Shown: positions 17,198 to 25,440, numbered from the stretch's first letter. The stretch: DNA of 64,000 bases from Frateuria flava (GCF_017837635.1 NZ_JAGJRS010000014.1:1-64000), one strand, 5' to 3'. Made by a program: numbers and translations. The notes: generated by a model not told the origin, from the letters alone.

Positions 17198-17920
17198 TCA
17201 GTGCAGGGTTTCGCCCTGCCCTGCCATGCGGCGCAGGCCGTCGGTGTCGAGCAGGCGGATCTCGCGCCGCTGCACGTCGATGCACTGCAACCGGTCGAGC
17301 CGGGACAGCGCGCGGGTCACCGTCTCGTGCTTGATCCCCAGGAAGCTGGCGATGTCGGCCCGGCCCATGCGCAGCAGGAAATGCCGCGGGCTGAAGCCCA
17401 GCCGCAGGTGGCGCTCGGCCATGTCCAGCAGGAAGGCGGCGACGCGCTGTTCGGCGGTGAGGGTGCCCAGGGCCAGCATCCAGGCGCGGTCGTTGCGGAT
17501 CTCCCCGGCGAGCGCCGCGGTCAGGCGGATCTGCAGTTCCGGCAGCTGCAGGCAGGCATGCAGCACCGGCGGGTAAGGCAGCTCCCAGATCTCGCTGTCG
17601 TCCAGCGCCACCACGTCGCAGGCATAGTGCGCCAGGCCGATCGATTCGACGCCGACCAGGTCGCCGCGCATGCGGAAGCCGGTCACCCGCTCGCGCCCGT
17701 CCTCGGACAGCTCGCAGGTCTTCAGGAACCCCGCATGCACCAGGTAGATCGCATGGAACGGTTGCCCTGCGCGATAGACATGCTGGCCCGGCGCGAGCTT
17801 GCGGCGAAGGACCTGCACGTGGCGCGAGAGCTCCTCGATGTCGATCGGCCCCGCTGCGGCCATCGCTTGCTGCGCGGGAAGCGTGGCGGGCATGGGCACG
17901 TGGGTGGCGAGGGCGTTCAT
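17198..17920 (-). CDS. Crp/Fnr family transcriptional regulator lacking Fe-S cysteines
   Basis: This 240-aa regulator has a cyclic-nucleotide-type beta-roll (about 35-125), a dimer helix, and a C-terminal HTH (GRADIASFLGIKHETVTRALSRL, 186-208). Recognition-helix residues Glu199, Thr202 and Arg203 match Glu209, Ser212 and Arg213 of E. coli FNR, so it should read TTGA...TCAA. The segment FRMRGDLVGVESIG is strongly FNR-like. The N-terminal cysteine cluster of FNR/ANR is absent, and Trp112 stands where FNR has Cys122; remaining cysteines are 69, 101, 123 and 213. It resembles FixK/DNR types that need another sensor. It is the best local candidate to drive the 13 boxes in this window. The gene converges on the kinase with 7 nt between stops. 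Confidence 0.88.
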   Translation of the reverse strand: MNALATHVPMPATLPAQQAMAAAGPIDIEELSRHVQVLRRKLAPGQHVYRAGQPFHAIYLVHAGFLKTCELSEDGRERVTGFRMRGDLVGVESIGLAHYACDVVALDDSEIWELPYPPVLHACLQLPELQIRLTAALAGEIRNDRAWMLALGTLTAEQRVAAFLLDMAERHLRLGFSPRHFLLRMGRADIASFLGIKHETVTRALSRLDRLQCIDVQRREIRLLDTDGLRRMAGQGETLH

Positions 17921-18030
17921 GGCGGGGGTCCCATGGCTGGTGAGGGTTCCACGCTAGCCAGCCATTGCCACGGCACGACGTCGGCCGCGCAACCCTGTGT
18001 AACAGTCGGTAACAGTCGCGCGCCAGCCGG

Positions 18031-19014
18031 TTACGGCAGCAGCACCGCGGCGCCGTCGAGCCGGCCGTGGCGCAGGTCGTCCAGTGCCTCGTTCGCCGCT
18101 TCCAGCCGGTAGCGCCGCGTGGTGGCACGCACTCCTGCACGTGCGGCCTCGGGAAAGAAGGCCGCGGCATCGGCGCGGGTCAGGTTGGCGACCGAAACCA
18201 GCTCGCGTTCCTCCCACAGCAGCCGGTAGGGGAACGCGGGGATGTCGGACATGTGGATGCCGCCGCACACCACCCTTCCGCCCTTGCGCACCGCCTTCAG
18301 CGCGACCGGCACCAGGTCGCCAGCGGGGGCGAAGATGATGGCCGCATCCAGCGGCCCGGGCGCGGGTGCGCCGGCATCGCCCGCCCAGGCCGCGCCCTGC
18401 GAGCGCGCGCACGCCTGCGCCGCGAGGTCGCCGGTGCGGGTGAACGCAAACACGCGCCGCCCCTGGTGGCGCGCCACCTGGGTCAGCAGGTGCGCGGCCG
18501 CGCCGAAGCCGTAGATCCCCAGCGTGCGTGCCTGTCCCGTGCGGCACAGTGCGCGCCAGCCGATCAGCCCCGCGCAGAGCAGCGGCGCGGTGGCGACCGG
18601 GTCGGCGTCGTCCGCCAGCGGCAAGCAGAAGTCGGCGCGCGCCACCAGGTGGCTTGCGAAGCCACCCGGCCGCGTGTAGCCGGTGAAGCCCGGCGCGTCG
18701 CACAGGTTCTCGCGTCCGTCCAGGCAGTACGCGCAGGCGCCGCAGGTCGAGCCCAGCCAGGGCACGCCCACGCGCTGGCCGAGGGCGATCCGGTGCACGC
18801 CTGCGCCCAGCCGTTCGACCCGGCCGACCACCTCGTGCCCGGGCACGACCGGCGGCGTCACGGCCGGCAGCTCGCCGTCGACCACGTGCAGGTCGGTGCG
18901 GCACACGCCGCAGGCCTCCACGCGCAAGCGGAGCTCGCCCGGTCCGGGCTCCGGATCGGCCGACTGCCGCAGTACCAGCGGTTGGCCCACCGCTTCGAGC
19001 ACCATGGCGCGCAT
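18031..19014 (-). CDS. Zinc-dependent alcohol dehydrogenase
   Basis: This 327-aa medium-chain dehydrogenase has catalytic zinc ligands Cys38 (GVCRTDLH) and His60-Glu61 (PGHEVVGRV), and a structural zinc site with Cys91, Cys94, Cys97 and Cys105 (CGACAYCLDGRENLC). The NAD-binding segment is LGIYGFGAAAHLL. It resembles AdhA/zinc-binding alcohol dehydrogenases that interconvert aldehydes and alcohols. It starts 9 nt after the stop of the universal stress gene at 19024-19851 and so probably shares its FNR-type promoter, which fits a fermentative NADH-disposal role. Confidence 0.88.
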   Translation of the reverse strand: MRAMVLEAVGQPLVLRQSADPEPGPGELRLRVEACGVCRTDLHVVDGELPAVTPPVVPGHEVVGRVERLGAGVHRIALGQRVGVPWLGSTCGACAYCLDGRENLCDAPGFTGYTRPGGFASHLVARADFCLPLADDADPVATAPLLCAGLIGWRALCRTGQARTLGIYGFGAAAHLLTQVARHQGRRVFAFTRTGDLAAQACARSQGAAWAGDAGAPAPGPLDAAIIFAPAGDLVPVALKAVRKGGRVVCGGIHMSDIPAFPYRLLWEERELVSVANLTRADAAAFFPEAARAGVRATTRRYRLEAANEALDDLRHGRLDGAAVLLP

Positions 19015-19023
19015 GGCGCGACT

Positions 19024-19851
19024 TCAGTGGCGGAACAGCACCGGCAGCCGCGCATGCCACAGCACGTGCCGGGTGGCGCCGCCGAGCGCCCATTCGCTGA
19101 AACGCGTGCGGCCATAGGCGCCCATCACCAGCAGATCGGCGTGGAAGCGGTCGGCCTGCTCCAGCAAGGCCTCGCCGGCGGTGTGCTCGTTGGTGAGCAG
19201 GTCCTGCGAGCGGGCGCGGATGCCATGGCGCTGGAGATAGGCATCGATGTCGAACGGCGGCTTCCAGCTCACTTCCTGGAACGCTTCCTTGGGGGCCCCG
19301 CGCAGCAGCAGGACCTCGTTCGCGCGCTGCAGCAGCGGCAACGCCGAGTGCACCGCGCGGATCGCCTCGGGCGAGCCGTTCCACGCGATCGCCACGCGCG
19401 TGAGGGCCACGGCCTTCACCGGCTGCGGCGGCACCACGATGCATGGCAACCCCACGGCGAGGATCAGCGCGGCCAGATCGCTGGGTGAGGCCCAGGTCCG
19501 CAACGGATCGCGTTCGAGCACCAGCAGGTCATGCCAGCAGGCGATCTGCACCAGCGCGTCGGACAGGATGCCCTGCCCCACCACCCAGGCAGCGTGTTCG
19601 ATGCCCATGCTGCTCGCCCAACTCACGAACGGCCGCTCGGCGGCCAGCGCGCTCGCCTCGAGCGTGCGCGCGGTCTCCAGTACCGCCTCGATCAGCTCGG
19701 GCGTGCTGAAACTGGGCGTGGCGTAGAGCGGCGAGGGATAGACGTAGGCGCCGGTCACCGACGCGTCCATCAGGACCGCCAGCTGCGTGCCGTACTGCAC
19801 GCCGCGCGGCCACTCCTCGTAGTTGAGCGAGTTGACCAGGATGTCGTACAT
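19024..19851 (-). CDS. Universal stress protein, tandem-domain
   Basis: This 275-aa protein has an N-terminal Usp-like fold starting YDILVNSLNYEEWPRGVQYG and a C-terminal one starting VAIAWNGSPEAIRAVHSALPLL. Its final loop is MGAYGRTRFSEWALGGATRHVL. The ATG at 19851 is used; the frame extends to 19917 without support. It is first in a two-gene unit with the alcohol dehydrogenase and divergent from the universal stress gene at 20051. Confidence 0.88.
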   Translation of the reverse strand: MYDILVNSLNYEEWPRGVQYGTQLAVLMDASVTGAYVYPSPLYATPSFSTPELIEAVLETARTLEASALAAERPFVSWASSMGIEHAAWVVGQGILSDALVQIACWHDLLVLERDPLRTWASPSDLAALILAVGLPCIVVPPQPVKAVALTRVAIAWNGSPEAIRAVHSALPLLQRANEVLLLRGAPKEAFQEVSWKPPFDIDAYLQRHGIRARSQDLLTNEHTAGEALLEQADRFHADLLVMGAYGRTRFSEWALGGATRHVLWHARLPVLFRH

Positions 19852-19898
19852 GGCCCTGCCTCCAGGGGTGCGCCGCGTGGATGGCGGCATCGTGGGCG

Positions 19899-19939
19899 AC
19901 GTTAGGCCAGCGGCCACGGCGCGAACTGATGCAGGTCAA
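19899..19939 (-). promoter_or_regulatory. FNR-type promoter for Usp-alcohol dehydrogenase unit
   Basis: Box CTGATGCAGGTCAA at 19926-19939 (one mismatch to the consensus, C for the first T). TAACGT (19904-19899) is 21 nt downstream on the minus strand. Confidence 0.6.
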
Positions 19940-19969
19940 CTGCGTGCCTGTCCGCCGCGCCACGCGAGG

Positions 19970-20010
19970 CTGACTTAGGTCAAATCCGCCTGGGGCGGTT
20001 GGGCCACGCT
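19970..20010 (+). promoter_or_regulatory. FNR-type promoter for divergent universal stress gene
   Basis: Box CTGACTTAGGTCAA at 19970-19983 (first T replaced by C), with CACGCT (20005-20010) 21 nt downstream. The two boxes of this divergent region are 30 nt apart. Confidence 0.55.
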
Positions 20011-20050
20011 TGCTTCGCGGACGTCGTCCGCCATTGAAGAGGAGCCCGCC

Positions 20051-20854
20051 GTGCGCGACATCGTGGTCCACTGCACGGATTACCGCAGCTGGCACGGCAC
20101 CGCACGCTACGCGGCCCAGCTTGCCGCTTCGCTGCACGCGTCGCTGACCGGGCTGTTTGTCGCGCCCCGCAGCGGCCCGGTGCCGGGACCGCCGAAGCTG
20201 GCGGCGGAAATGGCCGCCTACACGCAGGACGAACTGCACAACGCCATGCTCGCGGGCCGCGATTTCTCGGCCTGGGCTCGCCCGTTCGGCATCGAGGAAA
20301 CCTTCTGGCAGGTCGCCATCGGCCAGCCGCACGATGCGCTGGCGATGGTCGGCGACTGGCATGACCTGGTGGTGCTCAAGGGCAACGAACCGCTGGGGTT
20401 CCCGGGCGAGCGGCTGGTCTGCGAGGTGCTGTTCTCCGGCGTCCCCTGCATCGCCGTGCCGGACGCCAACAATGCGCCCGGCAGCGTGGTGCACGCGTTG
20501 GTGGCCTGGAACGGCTCGGCGGCGTCCAGCCGCGCCCTGCACGCAGCGCTGCCGCTGCTCAGAAGCGCTAAGGTGGTCTCCCTGCTGCAACAGGAGCCGG
20601 AGCGCAGCGGTGGCCGCGCGCCGGATGCGCTCGCCCACCTGCGCGCGCATGGCGTGCCGGTGGCGGCCGTCGAGACGGTAACCGGCGCGGACGAGGCTGC
20701 GGGCGAACGGGTCCTCGCCTACGCCAGCGACACGCGGGCAGACCTGATCGTGATGGGTGCCAGCGGGCAACGGCGCCTGGGCGAGCGCGCGCTGGGAGCG
20801 ACCACGCGCGCCGTGCTGGCGCAAAGCCGCTTGCCGGTGTTCCTCAAGCACTGA
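20051..20854 (+). CDS. Universal stress protein, tandem-domain
   Basis: This 267-aa protein begins at GTG (20051) with GAGGAG upstream: RDIVVHCTDYRSWHGTARYAAQL. The C-terminal fold starts ALVAWNGSAASSRALHAALPLL and ends LIVMGASGQRRLGERALGATTRAVL, a nearly canonical nucleotide loop. It is most similar in layout to the divergent gene at 19024, suggesting local duplication and inversion; this is inference. It is monocistronic. The 160 bp after its stop hold a small hairpin (CTCC..GGAG near 20913) and nothing else obvious. Confidence 0.87.
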   Translation: MRDIVVHCTDYRSWHGTARYAAQLAASLHASLTGLFVAPRSGPVPGPPKLAAEMAAYTQDELHNAMLAGRDFSAWARPFGIEETFWQVAIGQPHDALAMVGDWHDLVVLKGNEPLGFPGERLVCEVLFSGVPCIAVPDANNAPGSVVHALVAWNGSAASSRALHAALPLLRSAKVVSLLQQEPERSGGRAPDALAHLRAHGVPVAAVETVTGADEAAGERVLAYASDTRADLIVMGASGQRRLGERALGATTRAVLAQSRLPVFLKH

Positions 20855-21013
20855 GCGTGCGCCTGTGGAGTGTGCCCCGGGTGATCGCACGGCATGTGCG
20901 CGCATGCGCGCTCCTCCCGGAAGCGGGAGTTTGCATGCAAGCGTCGCGCGCCCGGGATGGGCGCGCTCCGCCAGGCCTTGCGCGTCATGCGTGCTCCGGA
21001 GCCGTGCATCGCC

Positions 21014-21664
21014 TCAGGCAATGCGCACCCGGTTCTCCACCGAACGGACACCGGGCGCCGACCAGGCCGCCCGCTCGACCGCCTGCCGCTCCTCCCAGTC
21101 GTCCACGCGGCCGTCGATGGCGACGGTGCCGTCGGGACGGACATCGACGTTGATCCGCTCCGCTTCCACTTCCGCATGCCGCTTGAGCGCATCGACGATG
21201 CTCTTGCGCACGTCCACCGCGTGCACGTGGGGTTCGACCAGGATGTTGTTGGACACCCCTCGGACGCCGGAGAGCTTGCGGATATCCGCTTCGACGGCCT
21301 CGCGCTGGTAGTTCCATGGCACCGCACCGGTCAGCGTGACCCACCCGCCGGAAACCTTGACGTGGATGCCGTCCGACGGCGCCAGCACGTCCCAGGCGAG
21401 AATGTTGACCGCGCGCCGGGCGATATCGTCGTCACTGAGTTTCTTGCTCCCGGGAAGCTCGACCTCCAGCTTCTGCGCAATCGCCTTGACCCCGTGCACA
21501 CGCCAGGTGGCGCGCTCGGCGGCGAATTTTTCCGCGTAGCTGGCGACGTGCCCGGTCAGGGTCACCACGCCGTCCTTGGCCATGACGGCGATGTTGGATG
21601 CGTCCAGGCTCGGCTCGTAGTCGAGCTCGCTCAACACGTTCTCCCGCAGCATCAGGTCGCTCAT
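21014..21664 (-). CDS. Triple BON-domain protein
   Basis: This 216-aa protein holds three BON repeats, near 5-70 (DGVVTLTGHVASYAEKFAAE), 75-145 (GGWVTLTGAVPWNYQREAVE) and 150-215 (DGTVAIDGRVDDWEERQAVERAA). BON domains bind phospholipid or envelope structures (OsmY type). No signal peptide is visible, so it may be cytoplasmic. The ATG overlaps the stop of the upstream nitroreductase-like gene as ATGA and has AGAGG upstream. Proteins of this type are common in universal-stress clusters; molecular role unknown. Confidence 0.88.
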   Translation of the reverse strand: MSDLMLRENVLSELDYEPSLDASNIAVMAKDGVVTLTGHVASYAEKFAAERATWRVHGVKAIAQKLEVELPGSKKLSDDDIARRAVNILAWDVLAPSDGIHVKVSGGWVTLTGAVPWNYQREAVEADIRKLSGVRGVSNNILVEPHVHAVDVRKSIVDALKRHAEVEAERINVDVRPDGTVAIDGRVDDWEERQAVERAAWSAPGVRSVENRVRIA

Positions 21665-22170
21665 GACACACCTCTTTGGTTGGTGGTGGCCAGGCCCTCG
21701 GCGGCGCAGAACAGATACACGTTCTGCGCGATCGCGCCGGCATCGGCGCCGCAATAGAAGCGACGCTCGAGCGGATCGGACACCTCCATCCGCGACAGGT
21801 CCGCCACGTAGACCAGGTCCAGTGCGGCGGTTCCCACGAATTCCTGCAGGCCGGTGGACGCGCGTACGTCGCTGGCCAGCACCGCGTGCAGGCAATGGTC
21901 TTCCGGTTCGTAGCGCCAGGCACCATCGGCCGCCGCGACGTCGATGTCGATCTCGTGCCAGTTGCGTGCCGACGGCGCCGTGCGCCCACCGGTGGCGGGA
22001 CGGTTGATGCCGCCCGCTGCCCACAGCAGTCCGGAAAGCAGCTGCGGCGAGAGCGCGCGTTCGGTGTACACGCGCGTGCTGTGCCGGCGTGCGAGCGCGC
22101 TCAACAGTGGCATGCCGCCGCTGGTGGCCGGGGCCGGGAGCGGGACGCGGCGGGTGCGTTCGATGTCCAC
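21661..22170 (-). CDS. SagB-type nitroreductase family protein, C-terminally shortened
   Basis: This 169-aa protein shows nitroreductase/SagB features: RRHSTRVYTERALSPQLLSGLLWAAGGINRP, the FMN-contact segment SARNWHEIDIDV, and CGADAGAIAQNVYLFCAAEGLATT. Family members usually continue about 30 residues beyond this point with a V/G-rich segment and a final helix ending near a VGYP motif. Here the frame ends abruptly as NQRGVS, and the last bases form the ribosome site of the BON gene. It may be a functional short form or a decayed gene. An FMN-dependent oxidoreductase is expected from the family. Confidence 0.75.
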   Translation of the reverse strand: MDIERTRRVPLPAPATSGGMPLLSALARRHSTRVYTERALSPQLLSGLLWAAGGINRPATGGRTAPSARNWHEIDIDVAAADGAWRYEPEDHCLHAVLASDVRASTGLQEFVGTAALDLVYVADLSRMEVSDPLERRFYCGADAGAIAQNVYLFCAAEGLATTNQRGVS

Positions 22171-22266
22171 GACGATGCCTCCTTGAGAAAAAGCGCGCCT
22201 GCCGGCAAGCCGCAGGCGCGCGCAAATCGCAGGCGCGTTGTGCGGCCCGCGCCCACCGCGTGCGCA

Positions 22267-22890
22267 TCAGGTGCCATCAGTCGCCGAGGCGGCGCGCTGC
22301 TCCTGGTCGTGGCCGGAAAGATCGACCACCAGCGTGACCCGACGGTTTTCCATGCCTTCGTCGCGGGTCTTGCCCGGTGCGTCCTGACGATCGCGGGCCT
22401 CGCCGTAGCTGACGGCGCGCACCTTGTCGGCAGACAGGCCACCGCTGTTGACCAGATAGTCACGCACCGCCTGCGCGCGCTTCTCCCCCAGGCGCTGGTT
22501 GTAGGCATGGCTGCCTGCGGGGTCCGCGAACCCTTCGACCGTGACCAGCGCATACGGGTGGTAGTGCCCGATCACCTTGGCGAAGTCGTCCAGCATGGGT
22601 TTGTCCTGGTCCTGCAGCGTGGCGTCGTCAAACGCGAAGTGCGACATGCTGTCGACCTGGATGCGGCCGGCCACCTGGCGGATGGACGCGTCGTACTGGG
22701 CGAACTTCTGCTGCATGTCCTGCTCCAGCTGGTCGCTGCGATTCTCCTGGTTCTGCAGGCGTGCCTCGATCTGGCTGATCCTGGCGTCGTAGTCGGCCTG
22801 CTTGACGTAGCCGCGATCGGCGCAACCGGCGGCGACGAGCATGGTCAGCCCCAACGGCAGCCACGCCCATGGGTGCGATGCGTGTTTCAT
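22267..22890 (-). CDS. OmpA-family peptidoglycan-associated lipoprotein
   Basis: This 207-aa lipoprotein has the signal MKHASHPWAWLPLGLTMLVAAGC with lipobox VAAGC, a coiled-coil stretch (about 30-70: ARISQIEARLQNQENRSDQLEQ) and a C-terminal OmpA domain (FAKVIGHYHPYALVTVEGFADPAG; QRLGEKRAQAVRDYL; NRRVTLVVD). It should anchor the outer membrane to peptidoglycan. GGAGG precedes the ATG at 22890. It heads the unit with the nitroreductase-like and BON genes and has an FNR-type promoter about 115 nt upstream. Confidence 0.9.
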   Translation of the reverse strand: MKHASHPWAWLPLGLTMLVAAGCADRGYVKQADYDARISQIEARLQNQENRSDQLEQDMQQKFAQYDASIRQVAGRIQVDSMSHFAFDDATLQDQDKPMLDDFAKVIGHYHPYALVTVEGFADPAGSHAYNQRLGEKRAQAVRDYLVNSGGLSADKVRAVSYGEARDRQDAPGKTRDEGMENRRVTLVVDLSGHDQEQRAASATDGT

Positions 22891-22978
22891 GGCGAACCTC
22901 CGGGGCGTTGCCGCCCTTGTGCGCCTTGCCACGAGCCTCGCAACCTCGCGGCATGCGGCGATGACCCCTGTAAAGGGG

Positions 22979-23019
22979 ACCGTAGCCGCCGGCCCGGCAT
23001 GCGGTTTGACGTGCATCAA
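22979..23019 (-). promoter_or_regulatory. FNR-type promoter for OmpA-nitroreductase-BON unit
   Basis: Box TTGACGTGCATCAA at 23006-23019 and TACGGT (22984-22979) 21 nt downstream on the minus strand. This predicts an untranslated leader of about 80 nt. The remaining intergenic DNA (23020-23243) shows no convincing gene. Confidence 0.7.
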
Positions 23020-23243
23020 GTGGGCAGAGGATGCCCCCCTTTCAGGGTGCAGGCTCACCCGCGGCCGTGTCGCGGCAGCATGCGCACAGGGTGTCGTCGC
23101 GCATGAAGTAGTGGTGGAAGAGCGCGGCGGCGGCGAGAGGACCGATCAGATACCGGCCCGCTTGCTCATGCCCATGGTCCCTGTTCTTCGGTTGTATGCC
23201 CGGTTCGCGTGCCGCCCGGCCATACGCACCCGCGCGCTACGGT

Positions 23244-24134
23244 TCAGTGCTGCAGGAAGATCGGAATCTGCGCATGTTCGAGCACGTATCGGGTCGCGCA
23301 CCCGATCGCGCGCTCGCGCATCCGCGAGTGGGCGAAGGCGCCCATCACGATCAGATCAGCGCCCACCTGCTCGGCTTTCTTCAGCAGTGCCGCGCCGGCG
23401 GTGCGCGCCGGGATGCCCACGCACATCGGGTCCGCCTCGATGCCATGCCGGGCCATGTACACGAACGGCTCGAAGTGAGGCAGGTAGCACTCGCCTTCGG
23501 GGCTGTGTGGCCGGCCACCGTCGAGCAGCACGACGCGACGCGCTCCCTGCAACAAGGGCAAGGCTGCGTGGATGGCACGGATGGCCTCGGTACTGCCGTC
23601 CCATGCCACCAGCACGCGCTGGAACGGCGTGTCGCGGTTCCATTCCGGCGGCAGGATCAGGGTGGGCAACCGGCAGGCCAGCAGCACCTCGCCGAGCAGG
23701 CCGGTCAGGCTTTCGCCGTCGACCACGTCGCGCTCCAGCACCGCCAGGCTGTGCCAGGCGCCCAGCTCGCGCAGGACGCGCGCCAGCCCGGTATGGGCGA
23801 CCACCCACGAAGCGTGTGGCACGCCACGGGAACGGGCAAACGCGCGGAACGCATCGGCGGTTTCGAAATCCTGGACCGGTGTGTCCAGCAGCAGGCCGAG
23901 TACGGAAGGCTCGCTCTCCGGCCCGCGCAGCATCCGCAGCGACGCGTCCACAAAGCAGCCGGTAAGCAGGCTTTGCCAGCGCGCGGCAAGGGTCGTCGCC
24001 ACCTGCACGGCGGGGTTCCAGGGCGAAGTCGAGGTGGCGATCGCCACGATATCCGAGGGCTGGCTTTCCACCGGCAGCACGGGCCTGGCGGTACCTTCGG
24101 GGATCCGGTCGGGTGCGTGGATTACCGCATTCAT
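23244..24134 (-). CDS. Universal stress protein, tandem-domain, N-terminally extended
   Basis: This 296-aa protein has about 27 extra residues (MNAVIHAPDRIPEGTARPVL) before the first Usp-like fold (DIVAIATSTSPWNPAVQVATTL). The second fold begins VLVAWDGSTEAIRAIHAALPLL and ends LIVMGAFAHSRMRERAIGCATRYVL, where GG of the paralogues is GC. It starts 10 nt after the GNAT acetyltransferase stop and is probably cotranscribed with it. Confidence 0.87.
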   Translation of the reverse strand: MNAVIHAPDRIPEGTARPVLPVESQPSDIVAIATSTSPWNPAVQVATTLAARWQSLLTGCFVDASLRMLRGPESEPSVLGLLLDTPVQDFETADAFRAFARSRGVPHASWVVAHTGLARVLRELGAWHSLAVLERDVVDGESLTGLLGEVLLACRLPTLILPPEWNRDTPFQRVLVAWDGSTEAIRAIHAALPLLQGARRVVLLDGGRPHSPEGECYLPHFEPFVYMARHGIEADPMCVGIPARTAGAALLKKAEQVGADLIVMGAFAHSRMRERAIGCATRYVLEHAQIPIFLQH

Positions 24135-24144
24135 GGGCGCGCCC

Positions 24145-24717
24145 TCACAAAGCCAGGGTATGGATGACCTGCGCCGGATCCTCCGGATCCAGCGAGCGCT
24201 TGAAGCCCAGGTACGCGGCGAGCTCCTGCATCGGCTGGTTGTCCGCCGAATCGACCGAGTACATCTGCTTGAAGCCGTGCTGGCGGGCCATGTCGATCAG
24301 GTGGCGCATCAGCACCACGGCCAGGCCGCGGTGGCGCCAGTGGTCGGCCACGGTGACCGCGCATTCGCAGCGCGTGCGGTCGCCGTTGGTGCTGTAGCGG
24401 CTGACGCCGACCTCGCGCAGTTTGCCGTCCTCGTGCGCCAGCGCCACGTACGCCATGCGCTTGTCGTAATCCACGTCCATCAGCTGTTTGACGAGCTCCG
24501 GGCTGGCCTCGCGGAAACTGCACATGAAGCGCATGCGCTTGGCGTCAGGGGACATCGCGCGCACGAACTCCTCCTCGCGCTCGCGATCTTCCGGCTGCAG
24601 CGGGCGGATCAGTACGACGGTGCCGTCGCGCAGGTGGTCGATCCAGTGCGTCCCCTCCAGCAGCACGGGTGCGGTCGTGCTGACGGGTGAAGTGATTCCG
24701 GTAGGTAGCGTGGCCAT
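24145..24717 (-). CDS. GNAT family acetyltransferase
   Basis: This 190-aa protein holds one GNAT domain: VVLIRPLQPEDREREEEFVRAMSPDAKRMRFM, then CECAVTVADHWRHRGLAVVLMRHLIDMARQHGF with the acetyl-CoA loop HRGLA, and a final YLGFKRSLDP. The start pattern (RPLQPED..E..F....SP....RF) resembles the acetyltransferase part of Pat/YfiQ protein lysine acetyltransferases, but the large acyl-CoA-synthetase-like half is absent. Acetylation of a protein target under acetyl-phosphate-rich conditions is a guess. The ATG at 24717 is used. Confidence 0.85.
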   Translation of the reverse strand: MATLPTGITSPVSTTAPVLLEGTHWIDHLRDGTVVLIRPLQPEDREREEEFVRAMSPDAKRMRFMCSFREASPELVKQLMDVDYDKRMAYVALAHEDGKLREVGVSRYSTNGDRTRCECAVTVADHWRHRGLAVVLMRHLIDMARQHGFKQMYSVDSADNQPMQELAAYLGFKRSLDPEDPAQVIHTLAL

Positions 24718-24782
24718 GGGCGAACCTCGTCGCGTGTGAAGCCCCTGTGGCTGCATTGGGGCATGGCGATCGCCGGGCGGGA

Positions 24783-24796
24783 TTGATCCGTGTCAA
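24783..24796 (-). promoter_or_regulatory. FNR-type box upstream of GNAT-Usp unit
   Basis: Box TTGATCCGTGTCAA, 66 nt before the GNAT start. Unlike the other twelve sites I see no good xAnnnT hexamer 21-22 nt downstream, so promoter function is less certain. Confidence 0.5.
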
Positions 24797-24861
24797 CTGC
24801 CTGCGTGGTTGCGCTGCGGCGGTCCGCCGCACATCCTGCCGTGGACCGCCAGGCGGACGCC

Positions 24862-25299
24862 TCAACGGCAGACCAGCACCGGCAGTGGGCTGCGCACCAG
24901 CACCTTCTGCGTTTCGCTGCCCAGCAGCAGCTTGGTGAAGCCATGCCAGCCGTGCGAGCCCATCACGATCAGGTCGCACCCGCGTTTCTTCGCGACATCG
25001 AGGATCGCGTCGCAGGGGTGCTTTTCGAACACGAAATCGCTGTCGCAGGGCACGCCCGCCTGGGCGGCCTTCTCGCGGACCTCGCCGAGGTAGTGCTCGG
25101 CCCAGCGTACCGATTCCTCGGTATAGCTGGTCTCGCTCTCGGGAATGATCTGCGTCATGTAGGACAGCGCCTGGAACGGCAGGATCACGTGCAGCGCGTA
25201 GACGCGCGCACCGAGCGTCTTGGCCAGTTCGAGGCCCTGGTCCACCGCGCGCCGGGAGACCTCGGAGCCGTCGGTCGGCAACAGGATGTGCTTGTACAT
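24862..25299 (-). CDS. Universal stress protein, single-domain UspA type
   Basis: This 145-aa protein is a complete single Usp fold: MYKHILLPTDGSEVSRRAVDQGLEL with the ATP-contact Asp, and the loop GSHGWHGFTKLLLGSETQKVL matching G-2x-G-9x-G-S. It is therefore likely to bind ATP, unlike several tandem paralogues here with altered loops. It has its own FNR-type promoter and is divergent from the universal stress-phosphoketolase-acetate kinase unit. Confidence 0.92.
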   Translation of the reverse strand: MYKHILLPTDGSEVSRRAVDQGLELAKTLGARVYALHVILPFQALSYMTQIIPESETSYTEESVRWAEHYLGEVREKAAQAGVPCDSDFVFEKHPCDAILDVAKKRGCDLIVMGSHGWHGFTKLLLGSETQKVLVRSPLPVLVCR

Positions 25300-25355
25300 G
25301 CGCTTCTCCTTTGGCGGCGGGTGGCCGCGGCTGGGGCCGTTGTGGCCTGCGCAGC

Positions 25356-25396
25356 AGCCTAGGCCGCCGGAACGGCCGCAACTTGATTTCGGTCAA
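25356..25396 (-). promoter_or_regulatory. FNR-type promoter for single-domain UspA gene
   Basis: Box TTGATTTCGGTCAA at 25383-25396; TAGGCT (25361-25356) is 21 nt downstream on the minus strand. It lies 44 nt from the divergent box at 25441. Confidence 0.7.
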
Positions 25397-25440
25397 CGCA
25401 CCGACGCACCGGCGCCGTGTTTGCCGGCCCACGTGCGCGG

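Noticed and set aside
18031-19014. Quinone oxidoreductase or formaldehyde dehydrogenase identity for the zinc enzyme
   Set aside because: Both zinc sites (Cys38/His60 and the four-Cys lobe) fit ordinary zinc alcohol dehydrogenases; nothing supports a more specific substrate.
22891-23243. A possible small minus-strand frame with a CACC motif between the OmpA and Usp genes
   Set aside because: No ATG/GTG with a ribosome site is in that frame, and the stretch overlaps the FNR-type promoter; only the promoter is supported.
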